Shown here one piece after another: positions 1-12,400 of a stretch of 64,000 bases of DNA. Both the position numbers and the translations under genes were made by a program. Positions within the stretch are counted from its first letter, which is position 1, and every line of letters begins with the position of its first letter. The notes under the pieces were generated by a model. It did not search any database. It saw nothing but the letters and a program-made list of their open reading frames with translations, and had not been told where the DNA came from. Source of the stretch: Bradysia coprophila (lineage: Eukaryota; Arthropoda; Insecta; Diptera; Sciaridae). Location of the stretch: assembly GCF_014529535.1 (NCBI RefSeq), contig NW_023503616.1, positions 3,100,001 through 3,164,000 of the forward strand, written 5' to 3'.

Positions 1-1383
1 TAAGACGATCAAATATTGTGTGGTTTATACTGAGAAAATGATCCAGAAATACACACATAGCTAATTGGTGCACCAATTCTTTTGAGGAAAACCAAAAGAA
101 AAAGAATTATGTTAGTATTACTGTTTTGGCATATGAATGTGTACACTGTCTACAATTATAACATCTGTTTGGTTCTATAAAACAGTTTTCTGAAGAAAAT
201 GCTTTAAGATGAATATCACGTTTTGAGATCAGTTTGACCAGCCTTTTTGATATAATTTTAGAATTAGAGAATGAAATGTGTTATAATGATGAGATTTCGT
301 ATATATATATAATATCCAAATTGTGAATGTAAAAATGAGCTGGAAAATTTGTATAAAAATGTGAAAGACTTGTGTGGGAATTAATTTTTGTAGTTGCATG
401 CCTGCTATTTGGTTCATTACTGTTGTTTGTTGTATAAGTATTTTTAGCATTTTTATTAACAAACACATTAACTGGTAATTATAAATTCAACGGGTTACAA
501 TGAAATGTAAATTGAGCTTTTTGAATAACAGAAATATTTATTGTTCGTGTTCGTATGAAGACTAAATGCTCCTCAGCCACTATTATTGTTCACGAAAAAA
601 TATTTCTCAATTAAATGTCTCTAAATATCTGTTGGCCAGGAATAAAAGAGTTCTTATACATAAATGAGCCAATGAGCCATAAACATACTTCTAAAAGTAA
701 TTCGACTGCAACAAAATATTTTTTTTTTTAAACACGAGTTTAAATCATCAAAATTTCAAGATCTGCACCCCGTATTCCAGAATATAAATAAATGAATAAA
801 TATAAAGCAAACCAAAGATCTTCTCCAGGTTTACAGGCAAAGTATAATATCCAAGGGACCTTCCTCCCCTCAAAGGGTAACATACCTTACGAACAATAAT
901 GTCATAAATGTCATAGATTGGAAATTTGTTTTTCTTTGCAATTATGAGTTCTATAACGAGTCAAAGGTGAGTATGAGTAGTGAGATCTAGTAGACCTAAT
1001 TCGAAAATATTTCTGACTTTAGTTTTAGTGCTATTAATAAATTGTACCGCTGAGTGGGTTAAATCAATTGTTTGCAAGGCCATATTATTACATTTTTCGA
1101 TATTGAAACATAATTATATGTTAACTACAACGATGGCCAAAATAAGAGATGAGCTTTGAGTTGTGTTCAATTATACGAAAAATTTGTGCTAAAACTAATG
1201 AAATGAAAGATTTTGTATGAGAAACGAGGCAATATTTCAAACAGGAAACAGAGGAAGCAGAGTACATTATAGTTCGGGTGGTCTTTTACTGTAAAGTTTG
1301 ACATAATAAAACCATAATTATGTGAACGAGCCTGAGATAGTTGTCTACGTATCTGTTATCTTACTTCGTGAGGTGTGGCTACA
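1..1383. other. Intergenic, no feature seen
   Basis: AT-rich sequence with only short random ORFs (for example 229-468 minus) and mononucleotide T runs. I see no gene or clear repeat. Confidence 0.5.
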
Positions 1384-1772
1384 AATTGCCTAAAATCTAC
1401 CGTCCACAACAGATACGTATGCAACTTTTCATGCAGAGCTTATTCCATCGGGAAATCAATTTTACGTGTTACGGCATGTTTCATTTTCATTTACATTGCC
1501 TAATCACGTAAAGCATTGTACTTTCGAGGTTCCAAGTTGTTATTTGACAAGTGGGGAATACAGCCATCCCCTTCGGGTCGGGCTGCAACACCCCACTTAT
1601 CAAATACACAAATTGGAACCTCGAAAGTAATATGCTATTAACGCTCGAAGTAAGGACTCATTTTCCGAGAGTGCAGTGAGTGAACAATATTTTTCTCGTA
1701 ATTACGTCCCTTTTGCATGAAAAGTCGTATACGTATCTGTTGTGGACGGTTGATTTTAGACAATTTCGCGAC
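1384..1772 (+). mobile_element. Foldback element with ~50-bp inverted termini and nested hairpin
   Basis: The left arm (about 1384-1436) reads AATTGCCTAAAATC, CGTCCACAACAGATACGTAT and TTTTCATG. The right arm (about 1709-1772) is its reverse complement with minor differences. The 179-bp snap-back unit 1461-1639 lies between the arms. The arm motif CTAAAATCAATCGTCC recurs at 54858 and 55281, so this is a dispersed family. No coding capacity. Confidence 0.7.
1461..1639 (+). repeat. 179-bp snap-back repeat, copy A
   Basis: This unit matches the reverse complement of 31325-31503 at about 170 of 179 positions by my hand count. It contains a near-perfect palindrome: 1525-1556 (CGAGGTTCCAAGTTGTTATT...) pairs with 1591-1623, with a loop centred on CCCCTTCGGGTCGGG. 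Confidence 0.85.
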
Positions 1773-3711
1773 TTGTATTGCGTACGAATTGTGATAACAG
1801 GTAGGTAAATAACTATTGTATACCACTCTGTTCAATGCATTGCCTCATCAGAACAACATTACAACATGTACGAATGTGTATGTATAGTAACGTCGCTTTC
1901 GCATGGTGAATAAATAGTTTGAATTAAAATCGTCAGTTCTTACAATTCGCTCTATGTAGACGAATATTTTAATCGATGTATTTAGTACTTTCTGTTAAGT
2001 TTGATATAAGCGAAGAAAATATTTTTGGTTAACAATGATGTTCAATAATTCGTCCGTACAATGCAAGGAATTAAGTGTTGTTCCTTTTTGCTACATAAAT
2101 TACTCAGTAAGCTCGAAATTTCATTGAGATTGTAATAAATTATACGTCTGACTCGTTTACATTGCAAAATTTTGGAAAATGTTATAAACCAGTTGCTTCC
2201 AAATAGTCTAATAGGATAGCTGTTGAATAATACAAAAACAAAATTTGTTACAACATTGAGAAGAAAATCTATTTTTAACGATTCAAATTTATTCAGTTTC
2301 CATTTTTTTTCAAATTTTAATCTGAGCTTTATTTTTATATATATGGACGACTTATATATATTTTTATCAAATGAACAAAAAAATTAAATAAATACCGAAA
2401 AACAAAAATCTTATACAGGCAACATTATTTGCTGATAGGTCACTGAGGCCCACCCACTCTGAATCACAAAATATCGGTGTATACGCGAGATTTTAACATG
2501 GAAAATAGATTGAAGCTGAGAAAAAAAAATCTCAATTTTATCTAGACAGACGTGAAGGTGATTTTTTTTTTAATGAAACGAAAATCGTAACAAACTGTTT
2601 TTATAGTTGTTTTGTATTTATAGAAATTTCACAAATCGACAAAGCGGCACATCACTAGTCATCACATCAATGATAACAATTTTATAAATTTTCTTTGAGA
2701 TTTTTTTTCCATGTGATAGCAAAATTTAAAAATAATTTTCCAACTTAAATTAATTTGAAACGTGTAAAAGACCAGAAAGTGTTTGCGTTAATATATTCGA
2801 AGTTACCATGTTATAGCAAAGGCTCATGATACCAACTCAATTCATTACATAAAATGAGTCTAATGCTGCACTTCCTTACTCACTAAAGTCTTTTGAAGTT
2901 CTAAAATTGCTGACAGGCAACAATACAGAAGGAAAGCGTCCTTGTAAAAAGGATCTTTCTTCTAAGATATTGAAAAAAAAACTATCCAGTCTGGTTCGAA
3001 CCCACAGTCCGACATATGGTTATAAAGTTGATTTTCAGTTCAAAATTAAATGTAATTTCGATTCATGTTCACCCAAAGATTCATTAAAGCATACAAACCG
3101 AAAACATTTACAGTTCACTTAACATTTTCATACATTAAAAGTGAGGGTTGCGAAAATGACCGCTGGCTTCTATTCTACCTGTAAATGTCTAACAAAATTT
3201 AGGCTAAAATTATCGCATACTAGACATATATACCATAAAACAGAATCATTTACCTGTCGTTTTGAGATAAATGCACACTGTGCACAGGGATCGAACGGAT
3301 GCACAAAATAAATCAATTTCTTAACAGAGCTTCTTTCCCATACCCTCGCTAATATTTACGTACGTCACGTGAGAGAGGGGCCGAGACGGAGACAACATTT
3401 CGACCTCAGGAGCTAGTGGCAGCCTGAGAGCTTTGAACAGATTCTAGTTTTTCCCTAAAGATGTGGAAATAAATAAAAAAAACAAACGAACGAACAACAA
3501 CAGTTTTAAGGTAATTTCGTTTAGTGCTTGTGTACTTGACGTTTCATAATTAGCAACCACATAACGCGTACAATCGTAAGCCTGGTTCTGCCTTTTGATT
3601 CAAATATTTTCAACATATAGATGCAAAATCTGTTGCTTCATGAGACTGAACACTGAACATGTTCTTTGCTATTGAGACCACACAGTAGACAGTCGTGATT
3701 ATTTATTTTAA
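1773..3711. other. Intergenic, no feature seen
   Basis: AT-rich, with A and T runs. The short ORF at 2907-3122 lacks any recognisable motif. A slightly GC-richer stretch at about 3355-3445 (GGGGCCGAGACGGAGAC) followed by an A-rich tail could be an old SINE, but I could not support it. Confidence 0.4.
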
Positions 3712-4202
3712 TGTGTAGGCATCCTGTACGTTGTATTTACATTGTCTGCGATGAGAATGTAAATGAAACTTACATGTTAGGTTTTTCGATGATTTACATG
3801 CTATGCGCGATCATTTACATGCGCTGGTCGGTCATTTTTCGATGATTTTGTTTATGTTTTCACTTCACACAAACCACGATATAAATTGGAATCTACACAG
3901 GCAGAACTATTTTTTGGTACACGTGCCATCGATACAATTAAGAAAACACTAAAATCACAACTGAATTTATAATTTGAAACAACAAAATCAAAAAATTTTC
4001 ACTGAAACTAAGAATGACAACAATAAAGAAGTCAAATAAATATCACCGAAATGGCAGGCACGACCGATGCCTACTAAATGAAAATGAAATGTTAGTGCAA
4101 AATGTTTAGAAGTGGAAAGGATCCAAAATGCTGTTTTATGCAAAATTGTTTCGTAGTTTTCATCTTAGACAATGTAAATACAACGCACAGGATGCCTACA
4201 CA
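3712..4202 (+). mobile_element. TTAA-flanked miniature inverted-repeat element
   Basis: Termini TGTGTAGGCATCCTG (left) and its complement (right) extend to about 35 bp of inverted repeat and include GTTGTATTTACATTGTC. TTAA lies immediately outside on both sides (3708-3711, 4203-4206), the duplication typical of piggyBac and Kolobok elements. The interior has short repeats GATNATTTACATGC and no ORF, so it is non-autonomous. Confidence 0.8.
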
Positions 4203-4211
4203 TTAAAGAAC

Positions 4212-4341
4212 AGTACAGAAGAGCCTATGTGAATGAGTAATACATGTGTGCGAAATTAGGCGGTTCGCCTTCGGCTCACACGCCACAAACATCGCACACA
4301 TGTATTACTCATTTACATAGGCTCTGCTGTAATCTACTATT
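4212..4341 (+). repeat. Hairpin element with CGCCTTCGGCTC loop
   Basis: Arms 4221-4253 and 4292-4325 are almost fully complementary (GAGCCTATGT...ATACATGTGTGCGA). The loop contains CGCCTTCGGCTC at 4266-4277. The right side ends in AATCTACTATT (4331-4341), a motif also found at 31621, 31712 and 53129. Confidence 0.8.
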
Positions 4342-5058
4342 TGATGGCATATTATATACCCCTCTAATAGATTTTCCATAATCTCCCAATTCTACGACCC
4401 GATGCTCTTACAGAAATACACACAATATCACAACAGAATTCTTCTAAAAATTGCTCTTTATTGTTTAACATTTCATTTTATCACGATTGTGAAACGACCG
4501 TCTAATTAGCTTTTAATTCTTAAGCGATCATTCATTTCTTATGTAATTAGCAAGGTTACTTCACCAAAAGCGGCGGGAGTAATTAAAGCAACGAAGATGT
4601 CTAAAACTGTGATAAATTTAGACGATACGAACACTGTTATCAACTATTTTTGTTAAGGCGCCAGCACGCGTAAATTAAGTTAAACATAAAAATACTTTAC
4701 TCCGCTGGCTCGGCATTTTTAATGCTGATCTTTAAAGATTTTCAAGTTCCATTGGGCCTAACTATTTTTGCACCTAGGATAATGGAAAGCAGTTGCATTG
4801 GTTAACCGAAAAGAAAGGGTTCATTTACAACCAAATTTTATTAGATTGATGGAACTGAAGTTTTATTATTTTATCATTTTTCAATAATAAAAAGTTTTCT
4901 TGTTATCTTAATTATAGTCAATAGAATCCATAAGTTCAATAATTGTTGTTTGTTGATAGATAGATTTGTTTCGCATTCAAGTGTTAAATTATGTGTTTGT
5001 TGAACCCTTAAACCGTCTTAACTCTACAGGAAAAGATTCTTCATTGGGATTTATAAGT

Positions 5059-5074
5059 GAGAGAGAGAGAGAGA
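5059..5074 (+). repeat. GA dinucleotide microsatellite
   Basis: Eight GA units in otherwise ordinary AT-rich intergenic sequence. Confidence 0.8.
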
Positions 5075-5989
5075 TGTTGAGAATTCTCTGACTAAACCTG
5101 ACCCTTAAATAAATTAATCTAATAGTACGCTACACACATATGTGAATTTACACTTAATAAAAATTGTTTGTAACTTTTATCTTATCATACCATAATGTTC
5201 ATTTGAAACGAACATTTTCATCCATGGCAGTCTAATAATAAAGTTAAATTATCAATAAATTCACAGCGAATAGGCGATTACTGAATGTGTACCTCACGTT
5301 AAAAGATTGAAAATAAAATTTTTCTGTTATATTTATTGTAAAAAAAAAGTTTATTTGTAGAAAGAAGTTATAGTTCGCAATATTTGTCAAGATGATCCGA
5401 TCGTGAGTACCAATTATATATTCATTATTATTCCATGTATTTACAAAGGTTTAATTTCAATCAAATCGTGATTATACGATTAATATACATTGGAATTGAA
5501 TCAATTCAATCTATTGTACCTCATTGAGATGTGAAAACAATTGAAAACTGAAAATGGTTTGATTGAAATGTTAAAAAAAATTAGCAACGTGACAGATTTT
5601 AATAGACATGGCCATAACCATAAATATGCAACATATAACAAGTGAGAAATAAATTACCAAATTGATCAATTAAATTTCAAAAATAACTTCAAATGACTGC
5701 TGATATATCCTTTAAAATATGTTGTGCATTTGTCCTAGCCAATTCCAGCAATTTGTTATAATTGGTATAATTGGCACGTGATACATTGCTAGCAATTAAA
5801 TGTAAATTTTAAATTTACGAATTTTGTTATCCTATGTTTATATGTCATAATGTCTGTGGTATAGATAATGAGAATGATATTAAATTTGATTGATTAGAGT
5901 TTGCTTTGTATACAGAAGAGATGATTGCTGGATTGTAATCTCTGCGACGAAATATATGCAAATTTGGTAACACTTGCTCAGGGGTCGTA

Positions 5990-7345
5990 CTACTCCTTAT
6001 TTTCCTGATTTTCCTTATTTTTGAAAAAACCACCTTATTCCTCCTTATTTTTGAAAAAGTTCCTTTTTTTTCCTTATTTTTCAATAATTTTGACGAGAAA
6101 ACTACATTTTTGGATAACAGATAATAAAAAAAAATCGCTGCGCGGCAGAATACTGAGCAATAGGGTCATCGTAAATCTTCACCCGATCTCCTACTGCTAG
6201 TAAACAAACCATAGAAATGTAGTTCCTTGTTGTCGATTTTACTGAAGAAAAATATCCACGTGGATTACAGTAATTTTGCTACCTTCCCACTCAATGGATT
6301 GAAGAATTGAAGGTAACGGACGAATGTTTGGAAAGAATTGCCTCTGTCTCACGCTAAAAAGCGCGGTCATACTAAGTCAGTTAAAACATCGACTTTACAA
6401 ACAGTCAGTCTAAGAAACAATCTAACGACAATAGAGCACAGTGGGGGAGGGGGTCCCAAAGTTTCAAAATTTTGGTGGACGCCACTTGTGTGCGACCTGT
6501 TGGAGGCTTGAAAAGGTCAATGGAATCTACCTGTTCCAAGTCATCTATGGGAAGAATCATTATTTTATTATTTCACTGATGTACTAAGAGGGAAACTTTC
6601 CCAACAAACTATTTGGTGGTAGATCACACAAAAAAACAAGACCTACATAAACTTAAATTCATTTGATCAAATTATTGTGTTGTTTACAAATTTGATATAA
6701 TTCTGACCTCAAATCTCTACTTCACCTAAAAGAAAATTAAGGAATGTAGCATATTGAGAAATGTACAGTTTTATCCTGAGGTTCAAAACACGACCTACAA
6801 CCAATGGAATGTTGTAAAGAGCCATAGTCTTATTTTGTGGGTTGTGTGGATTATTTGTATTAATATTTACACGTAAATATTCACAGTCCACAAAATAAAC
6901 AATTGACATGGTATAAGAAAGTAGCGGTAAGCTAAGGTTAATAATTTCAAATTAACTTTTACTATTAAACCATGGTAATTCATAGGCCGCGTTCAGGAAC
7001 GAAAAATTCTTCACTGAGTGAACATTCGTTTCGTTGAGTTAACGCTGTCAACCCAGATGTCATGAACGTTTCGTTTCTGAACGTGGCCCATTGCGTTTAA
7101 GTGGATTTAAGTGGATTAAATTAGTGTAAAATCGTTGAATATGGGTATGGGAATTTTTGAAAAACTTCGTAATTTTTGATTATGAGCCTAAAAAAGCGTG
7201 CAAGGGGTTGTGCGTATAAAAAATCATCAAGATTTTTACCCAAAAATTTACTTCCAAGCTCCTTATTTTCTCCTTAATTTCAACCGAAAAATTCCTTATT
7301 TTCTCCTTATTTTTTAAAAAAACCTCCTTATTTCCTTAATAAGGC
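5990..7345 (+). repeat. Segment bracketed by CCTTATTT-rich arrays in the same orientation
   Basis: The left array (about 5993-6081) and right array (about 7258-7340) both consist of CTCCTTATTTTC/CCTTATTTTTGAAAA-type units on the plus strand. About 1.2 kb without a recognisable ORF lies between. The layout suggests a non-autonomous transposon with short subterminal repeats, but I found no terminal inverted repeat or target duplication, so the class is open. A small inverted repeat (6985-7088) is nested inside. Confidence 0.45.
6985..7088 (+). mobile_element. Small MITE with GGCCGCGTTCAG termini
   Basis: A 104-bp unit whose ends GGCCGCGTTCAGGAACGAAA and TTTCGTTTCTGAACGTGGCC are inverted complements. 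The interior holds further complementary stretches, so the whole unit can fold. No target duplication is clear. Confidence 0.65.
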
Positions 7346-7877
7346 ACGCCATTTTTGAGTGCGAGGTCTGCTTGCTGTATTAAGATCCTTGTAACAAAAT
7401 CATAACAGTTGGACGCCTTAATCCATTTTGTTACGAGATTTCTTGTTCTAGTAATAGTAACGATAAACTTTTACACTAATATGCTACCTGCGACATTGTA
7501 TTGAAATCGGTAGATAATCGTAATGGAATAAAGTCAGTAGTAGTTGCTGACTCAGTTTATAGTATAGGTAGAGCTAACTTTGTGTGCTTTCGATATGTTG
7601 ATAAATCAGCTATATGACTTATTGGATTAAAAACAAACAGTTGTGATTCACACGTCAGTACTAATTAATACCTAAATCGACAAATATATTACCACACTAG
7701 AAAAATGATACCGAGTACGTGAAGTTACGTGTGTGCATTGATGCACAATAAATAAATATTGACATTGAATGGCCGGCTGGTGGCCGAATTAAGAAACGGA
7801 TAATCATCTGTTATTGATAACAACGAGAAACTTAAACAGCGACCTTCGGTCAATATGTTCGCAGATAAAAAAAACCC

Positions 7878-7990
7878 TACAGTGAACGACTGTCAAATTT
7901 TTCTGAGAATTTTATTGTGTCATTGCAAATTCACAATGACATTCTCTGAAAAAAATGACAGTGAGACATTTGAGATGTCGTTCATTGTAT
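7878..7990 (+). repeat. Short inverted-repeat element
   Basis: ACAGTGAACGACTGTCA and TTTTTCTGAGAAT on the left pair with ATTCTCTGAAAAA and TGACAGTGAG...TCGTTCATTGT on the right, with mismatches. No ORF; a miniature foldback element. Confidence 0.55.
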
Positions 7991-8040
7991 GTTAAAACAA
8001 ATGAAGTAAAAGATTTTGCATAAAACATTATGGGTTTTAT

Positions 8041-8411
8041 CAAAGCACCTAGCAAGGTAATAGAAAAAAATAAAGTAGTACTTTAATCAAAGTATGCGAA
8101 TATTTCCATTTCTTTTTTTCTTAATGTCACTGCAAAATTACCATTAAGGCTGCTAATGGTAATATTGGTATCAAAACACCAGGACCGAACTGGCCACACT
8201 GGATGATCGGGCGATGCCCGATGCACCCTTTGTTTTTTGGCGCTCCTCAGACCAATAAAGTTTGTTTAGGCGCCTCTGAGTTTTTTTCGCCCGATTCCCC
8301 TTTTGGTAGCTAGGCATCTATTACCCTGCTAGGCTGCTAATGGTATTATTGGTATCAAAATACTACTCTAATTGACGTGTAAAAACATCTATTACCCTGC
8401 TAGATGCTTTG
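8041..8411 (+). mobile_element. CAAAG-type MITE, copy 1, with internal insertion; 7-bp TSD GTTTTAT
   Basis: The terminus CAAAGCACCTAGCAAGGTAA and its inverted partner ending GATGCTTTG bound the element. GTTTTAT is duplicated exactly at 8034-8040 and 8412-8418. The body matches the 188-bp copy at 38913-39100, but here a GGCTGCTAATGGTA...GGTATCAAAA segment occurs twice (about 8150-8181 and 8331-8361), flanking roughly 150 bp of extra GC-richer sequence (CGATGCCCGATGCACC). CA-started ends with 7-bp duplications fit the P superfamily best. Confidence 0.85.
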
Positions 8412-8568
8412 GTTTTATGAAACTCACTAACAACAATAAGTAGTTAAACTTACACTGATGTGCTACAACGGCTACCCCTCTCAATAGAACAATCTGTCAA
8501 TACAAAGAAAAATGAAAAATCATATATTTAAATGTGTGTGTGACAGCTTCGTGTACAGACTGTAAAAA

Positions 8569-9000
8569 GCAAAGTTCTGAAAGAACAGGTTAAGACAACC
8601 ACGAAGGCGGTTGACTCCAAATTTTATAAACTAATAGATCATTTTCATTATACCGTACTTGTCAACGTAACCCCACTTTTCGTCAAGTAGTCCTTAACCT
8701 CAATCAATTGACGTTAACTGCGTTCAATTTACTGATTTTTATATGAAAATCGTTCGTTAAATTCATTCGATATTTTTCGAAATGTCTGACAGTTGGGATC
8801 GTGTCTGACGCTTACAAGGTCATGAAAATGATCTATAGTGGGAAAAATCAACTTGAAGAAAATATTTTTCTCGAAAATTCAGAATTTTGTTTTTGTTAAG
8901 TTCCATTTTACATATAAACTTCGCAGCCGTTGACGCTATTGTGTGTCACCGCCTTCGTGATCAACTCAGGGTTGTCTTTACCTGTTCTTTTAGAACCTTG
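8569..9000 (+). mobile_element. Inverted-repeat element with AAAGAACAGG termini
   Basis: The left end (AAAGTTCTGAAAGAACAGGT, then AAGACAACC and ACGAAGGCGG) pairs with the right end (CCGCCTTCGTGATC, GGTTGTCTTTACCTGTTCTT, AGAACCTTG). The interior is about 320 bp without an ORF. A related terminus is seen near 52865-52910 (TTCTGAAAGGACAGGTTAAG). Confidence 0.7.
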
Positions 9001-9002
9001 GT

Positions 9003-9078
9003 AAAAAGGGACTCCTAATGTCAAAAATAAAGGGACTCCTAATTTCAAAAATAAAGGAACTCATAATGTCAAACGAAG
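9003..9078 (+). repeat. Tandem repeat, about 2.7 units of 27-28 bp
   Basis: The unit AAAGGGACTCCTAATGTCAA, followed by an AAAATA spacer, is repeated nearly three times with single-base changes. It directly abuts the inverted-repeat element ending at 9000 and lies about 270 bp upstream of the rogdi leader exon. Confidence 0.75.
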
Positions 9079-9349
9079 CAAAGTTGACGTTTTCGTGTTA
9101 GTGGTGTGTGTGATATAATTTTTCAATGCATTTAGGGTCAAAACTTCTCTAGGTAGTCTACTTCTATGCGGCTACCACATCAGTTTAATTATCCACTTTT
9201 GATATTTAATAGAAACAGATTGAAAGACAATCTCCTCTACTTCAAAGATGTAACGCGTATTTTCCTACACCATTAACCTACATACCCGTGCACAAAATGT
9301 GTTTCCTTCTTTCTTGAATGTAATGTTTTTCTTTCCTTTATTCTTTCAG

Positions 9350-9482
9350 CAATAGCAACGTTTCAAACATATCAATAAATTCAAATAGTTCAAACTGGTC
9401 TTACTCACCACAATCTCGCAAACCCACCACTGTGAAAGTATTCAGCCCTGTTAACATACGAAAAATACGTAAACGTAGAAAA
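9350..9482 (+). other. Leader exon segment of rogdi, open in frame with the CDS
   Basis: A strong acceptor (pyrimidine run ending TTCTTTCAG) precedes 9350. From 9351 to the rogdi ATG at 9483 the CDS frame has no stop for 44 codons; the reading is rich in Asn and Ser, then basic ([10 protein letters not shown]). The conserved protein begins at the internal ATG, so I treat this as 5' UTR. It could instead be an N-terminal extension used by an alternative transcript with an upstream start. No upstream exon was identified. Confidence 0.5.
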
Positions 9483-12400
9483 ATGGCTGACAGCGAGAAA
9501 GAAGAGGAAACAAATCTTGTAAGTTTATTTATAAATAAATGTTTTTCATAGCCGAAATCTTATCGAAAAACTGATAAGAAGGTGTTTGTGAACCATTTTG
9601 ACATCGGAACAAATTGAAAGAAATCATTTGTAGTGTGTGAATTTGTTCCAATTGATGACAAAATAGATGACATTTAAAATGTCAAAATTGAATTGAAAAT
9701 TCATTGTGATGTTTATGTGTTATTTTCGTCTTTAAAATTGCGAAAGGAAAAAAATATAATTCAAATGGTTAGTTAATCGATAAATAATGGTAATTAGCAA
9801 TGTTTCCGTTTCCAAGCTAATTATCAATTCATTGCGAACAAGTTGATGCACACTGACAAATACTTTTTTTTTATAATACAATTCTTATTGATTTTAACGT
9901 CAGATTAAGTGTAGGTAATGTCATGTTGTTGTGGTTTCTTTTGAATGTGATTCAATTGATTAATATCGTCAATCAGTTACAACATTTTCATTTTACTCGT
10001 ATACAATAAATTTAGTTGCTGATATCATGATCACTTGACTTTATTCACGTGTTTCTATAATTCATTTTCAGCAAGTGGAATTCGAATGGGTTTTACACGA
10101 AGAAGTTCACTCTGTTCTCAAGAATCTTCATACAATCCTTGTGGTGAGTTGGAACTGACCTCCGAATGTTCATAAAATCATCTCCATTAATTTACGAACA
10201 AAAAAAAATTATTGTAGGAATGTGCACATCGGTTCCCCGTGCCGTTGTATGGAAACGACGGTCGAAAGATGGATAAATTTGTTTTAACTGTTCCACAAGA
10301 CAATCTGAGGTGTGTCGTTACATTGACTGGTGATAGTATTACTCATGCTGTGAGTGTTTTACTTTTATAATATTGAATTTTTCACTCACTAATTGACCGC
10401 CTTTCTGTTGCAGGATATTAGTTTTAAGGTACAACGAGCTCAAAATGCCGTTCAACGTACCTCGATCAATCAAGATTCACCATGGAAATTACAACAAGTA
10501 CAGGATGCTGCCAATCATTTACAACAAGCAATACATCACATTGACAATGTAGACAGTTCCTATAATTTTAAGTAAGTCAGATCCATCAAGTCGGATTTCT
10601 CTTTATCGACATTCATAGTTAATGGTTACAAAGATTCGCAGCAGTAAATCTGTTGACATTCGTTTTATTAGCTAGCACTTCTTGGTTAGATCATTGGCTG
10701 AACACACAAGGAGACTGACTTCTTAAAGTTACTTTTACTCTGCGCACATTTTTTTAAAATTCATTTGTGGAAGAGTGGGAAAAGTCAAAGGACGTTCCGA
10801 TACATCCATTACGGAATCTGATGGAGTCCAAATTTGTTTGTTGATTCTGTTTGAATGAATTTTTTCTGTCTTTTGCTGCGCTTGGGTGTTTTCACAGCAG
10901 TTTTCCTCTTTATTTCCCGATTTTCCATCAGAAGATGAACTTGCTTTTGTAAACTTTCGAAACTTGTTCAACTGAATGTGTACTGCTGTCTCGTGTAACG
11001 GACCAGCGGAAACGACTGAAGATGGTTAGACCACTCTAACCTCTGACCGCCACTGGTCCCGAAGGTCGAAACAGAGATATTCGTCTAAGATATGCTTTAC
11101 GCACACCCTGGGAAAGGGAAGAGCCAAGCTCTGTTCGTTAATTTTTTTATAATTTTTCTTTCGCTTTTAGAATTTTTGATAGGCATTACAGTTAGTTGTC
11201 CTCGTCCCGAGCTTTATGTATGTGTTTACAGCCCGTTGCAATAACCGTAACGTAAAATAAGCTTGGATTCAACTTGGATTCAATTTACTATGCTCTAGAC
11301 TGTATGTCGATTTTAATTGTCATGAAAAGATCTGAAACTTTATTAAAAGTTCGATGAACTTTTTTTTGCCTTAACGTTTTACAATTGACAAAACCAGTAA
11401 AAATAGGTGAACACTCAGATAAAGTGCATTGACATTTTTTCGTAGCTCTTTCGAATTGACTTCGTCACACTAGAGCTACGCAGATTTTTTTGTATTTGTA
11501 ATCACTTTAAAATGAAATAAATGAAATGAAATGAAATGACATGTCGACATTGCGAATTGCATCTTGAAACGGCTTTTTTCTACTCAAATGATAACTTGCC
11601 TTGAACAGTGCTTCGAAATATTTAAATTCAATAATTTACGTCTGTCAGTCGATGATGTTAGGTTTGACCTACATTGTGTAACCTCAAATGACGAAATATG
11701 TATTCGTATACTTGAACGTAACGTTTATTGCCTTGTGTGTAAGAATAATAGAACATTCCAACATTCCATTCCAAGTAAACGGCAAGCTTAAGTCTTTCAA
11801 TCTGTTACTTTTTTTGTTTAAAGTATCACCTACTGTTTGACATGAATCATCTACTTCCTTTTTCTATAAAGTCTTCTCTATATTGTATAAAACAATCTTA
11901 GCCAAGACTCGTCACTTATTTTTATCTTCGTTGAAGATAACAGATGACATTTGTGAAAGGTTAAAAGTCTCAGGATCAAGGGCTTCTTTCAAGTGATTAT
12001 GAGGAAGCTACAATACAGTGTTTTGCTGGTAAAGTTATGTACTCATTGGTACTCTGTTTGGTCAATGACCATGTCACCCCATCCTAAATATGGAATCGAT
12101 TTTGATAAGAAAATGTTTATTTTCTGTATGTAATGTGCAAAACGATACCTTGAAATGCCATAGTTGACATGTTGCAACTGAACAACTTTTTTCTATTGTT
12201 AAAATCAGAAAGTAGTACAAAGGTCTTCTCCTAAGAGGCAATGTCAATAGTTATGTAGTAGACAAGGAGATTTTTGGTAGCAATGTCTCTGTGCTAGGTC
12301 GATTTGAACTTAACACCTCTTATGGAACCCATATCACTAGAAATTTTTCATCTACAACAAGCAAGCTATTATCCTCACAAAAAGGAAAAGGAAATCAAAT

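Noticed and set aside
5845..6084. Basic, Lys/Ile/Arg-rich ORF on the minus strand
   Set aside because: It is the translation of the CCTTATTT array, not a protein-coding gene.
7840..7860. GACCTTCGGTCAAT as another member of the hairpin-loop family
   Set aside because: The short palindrome has no surrounding complementary arms and only partly matches the loop core.
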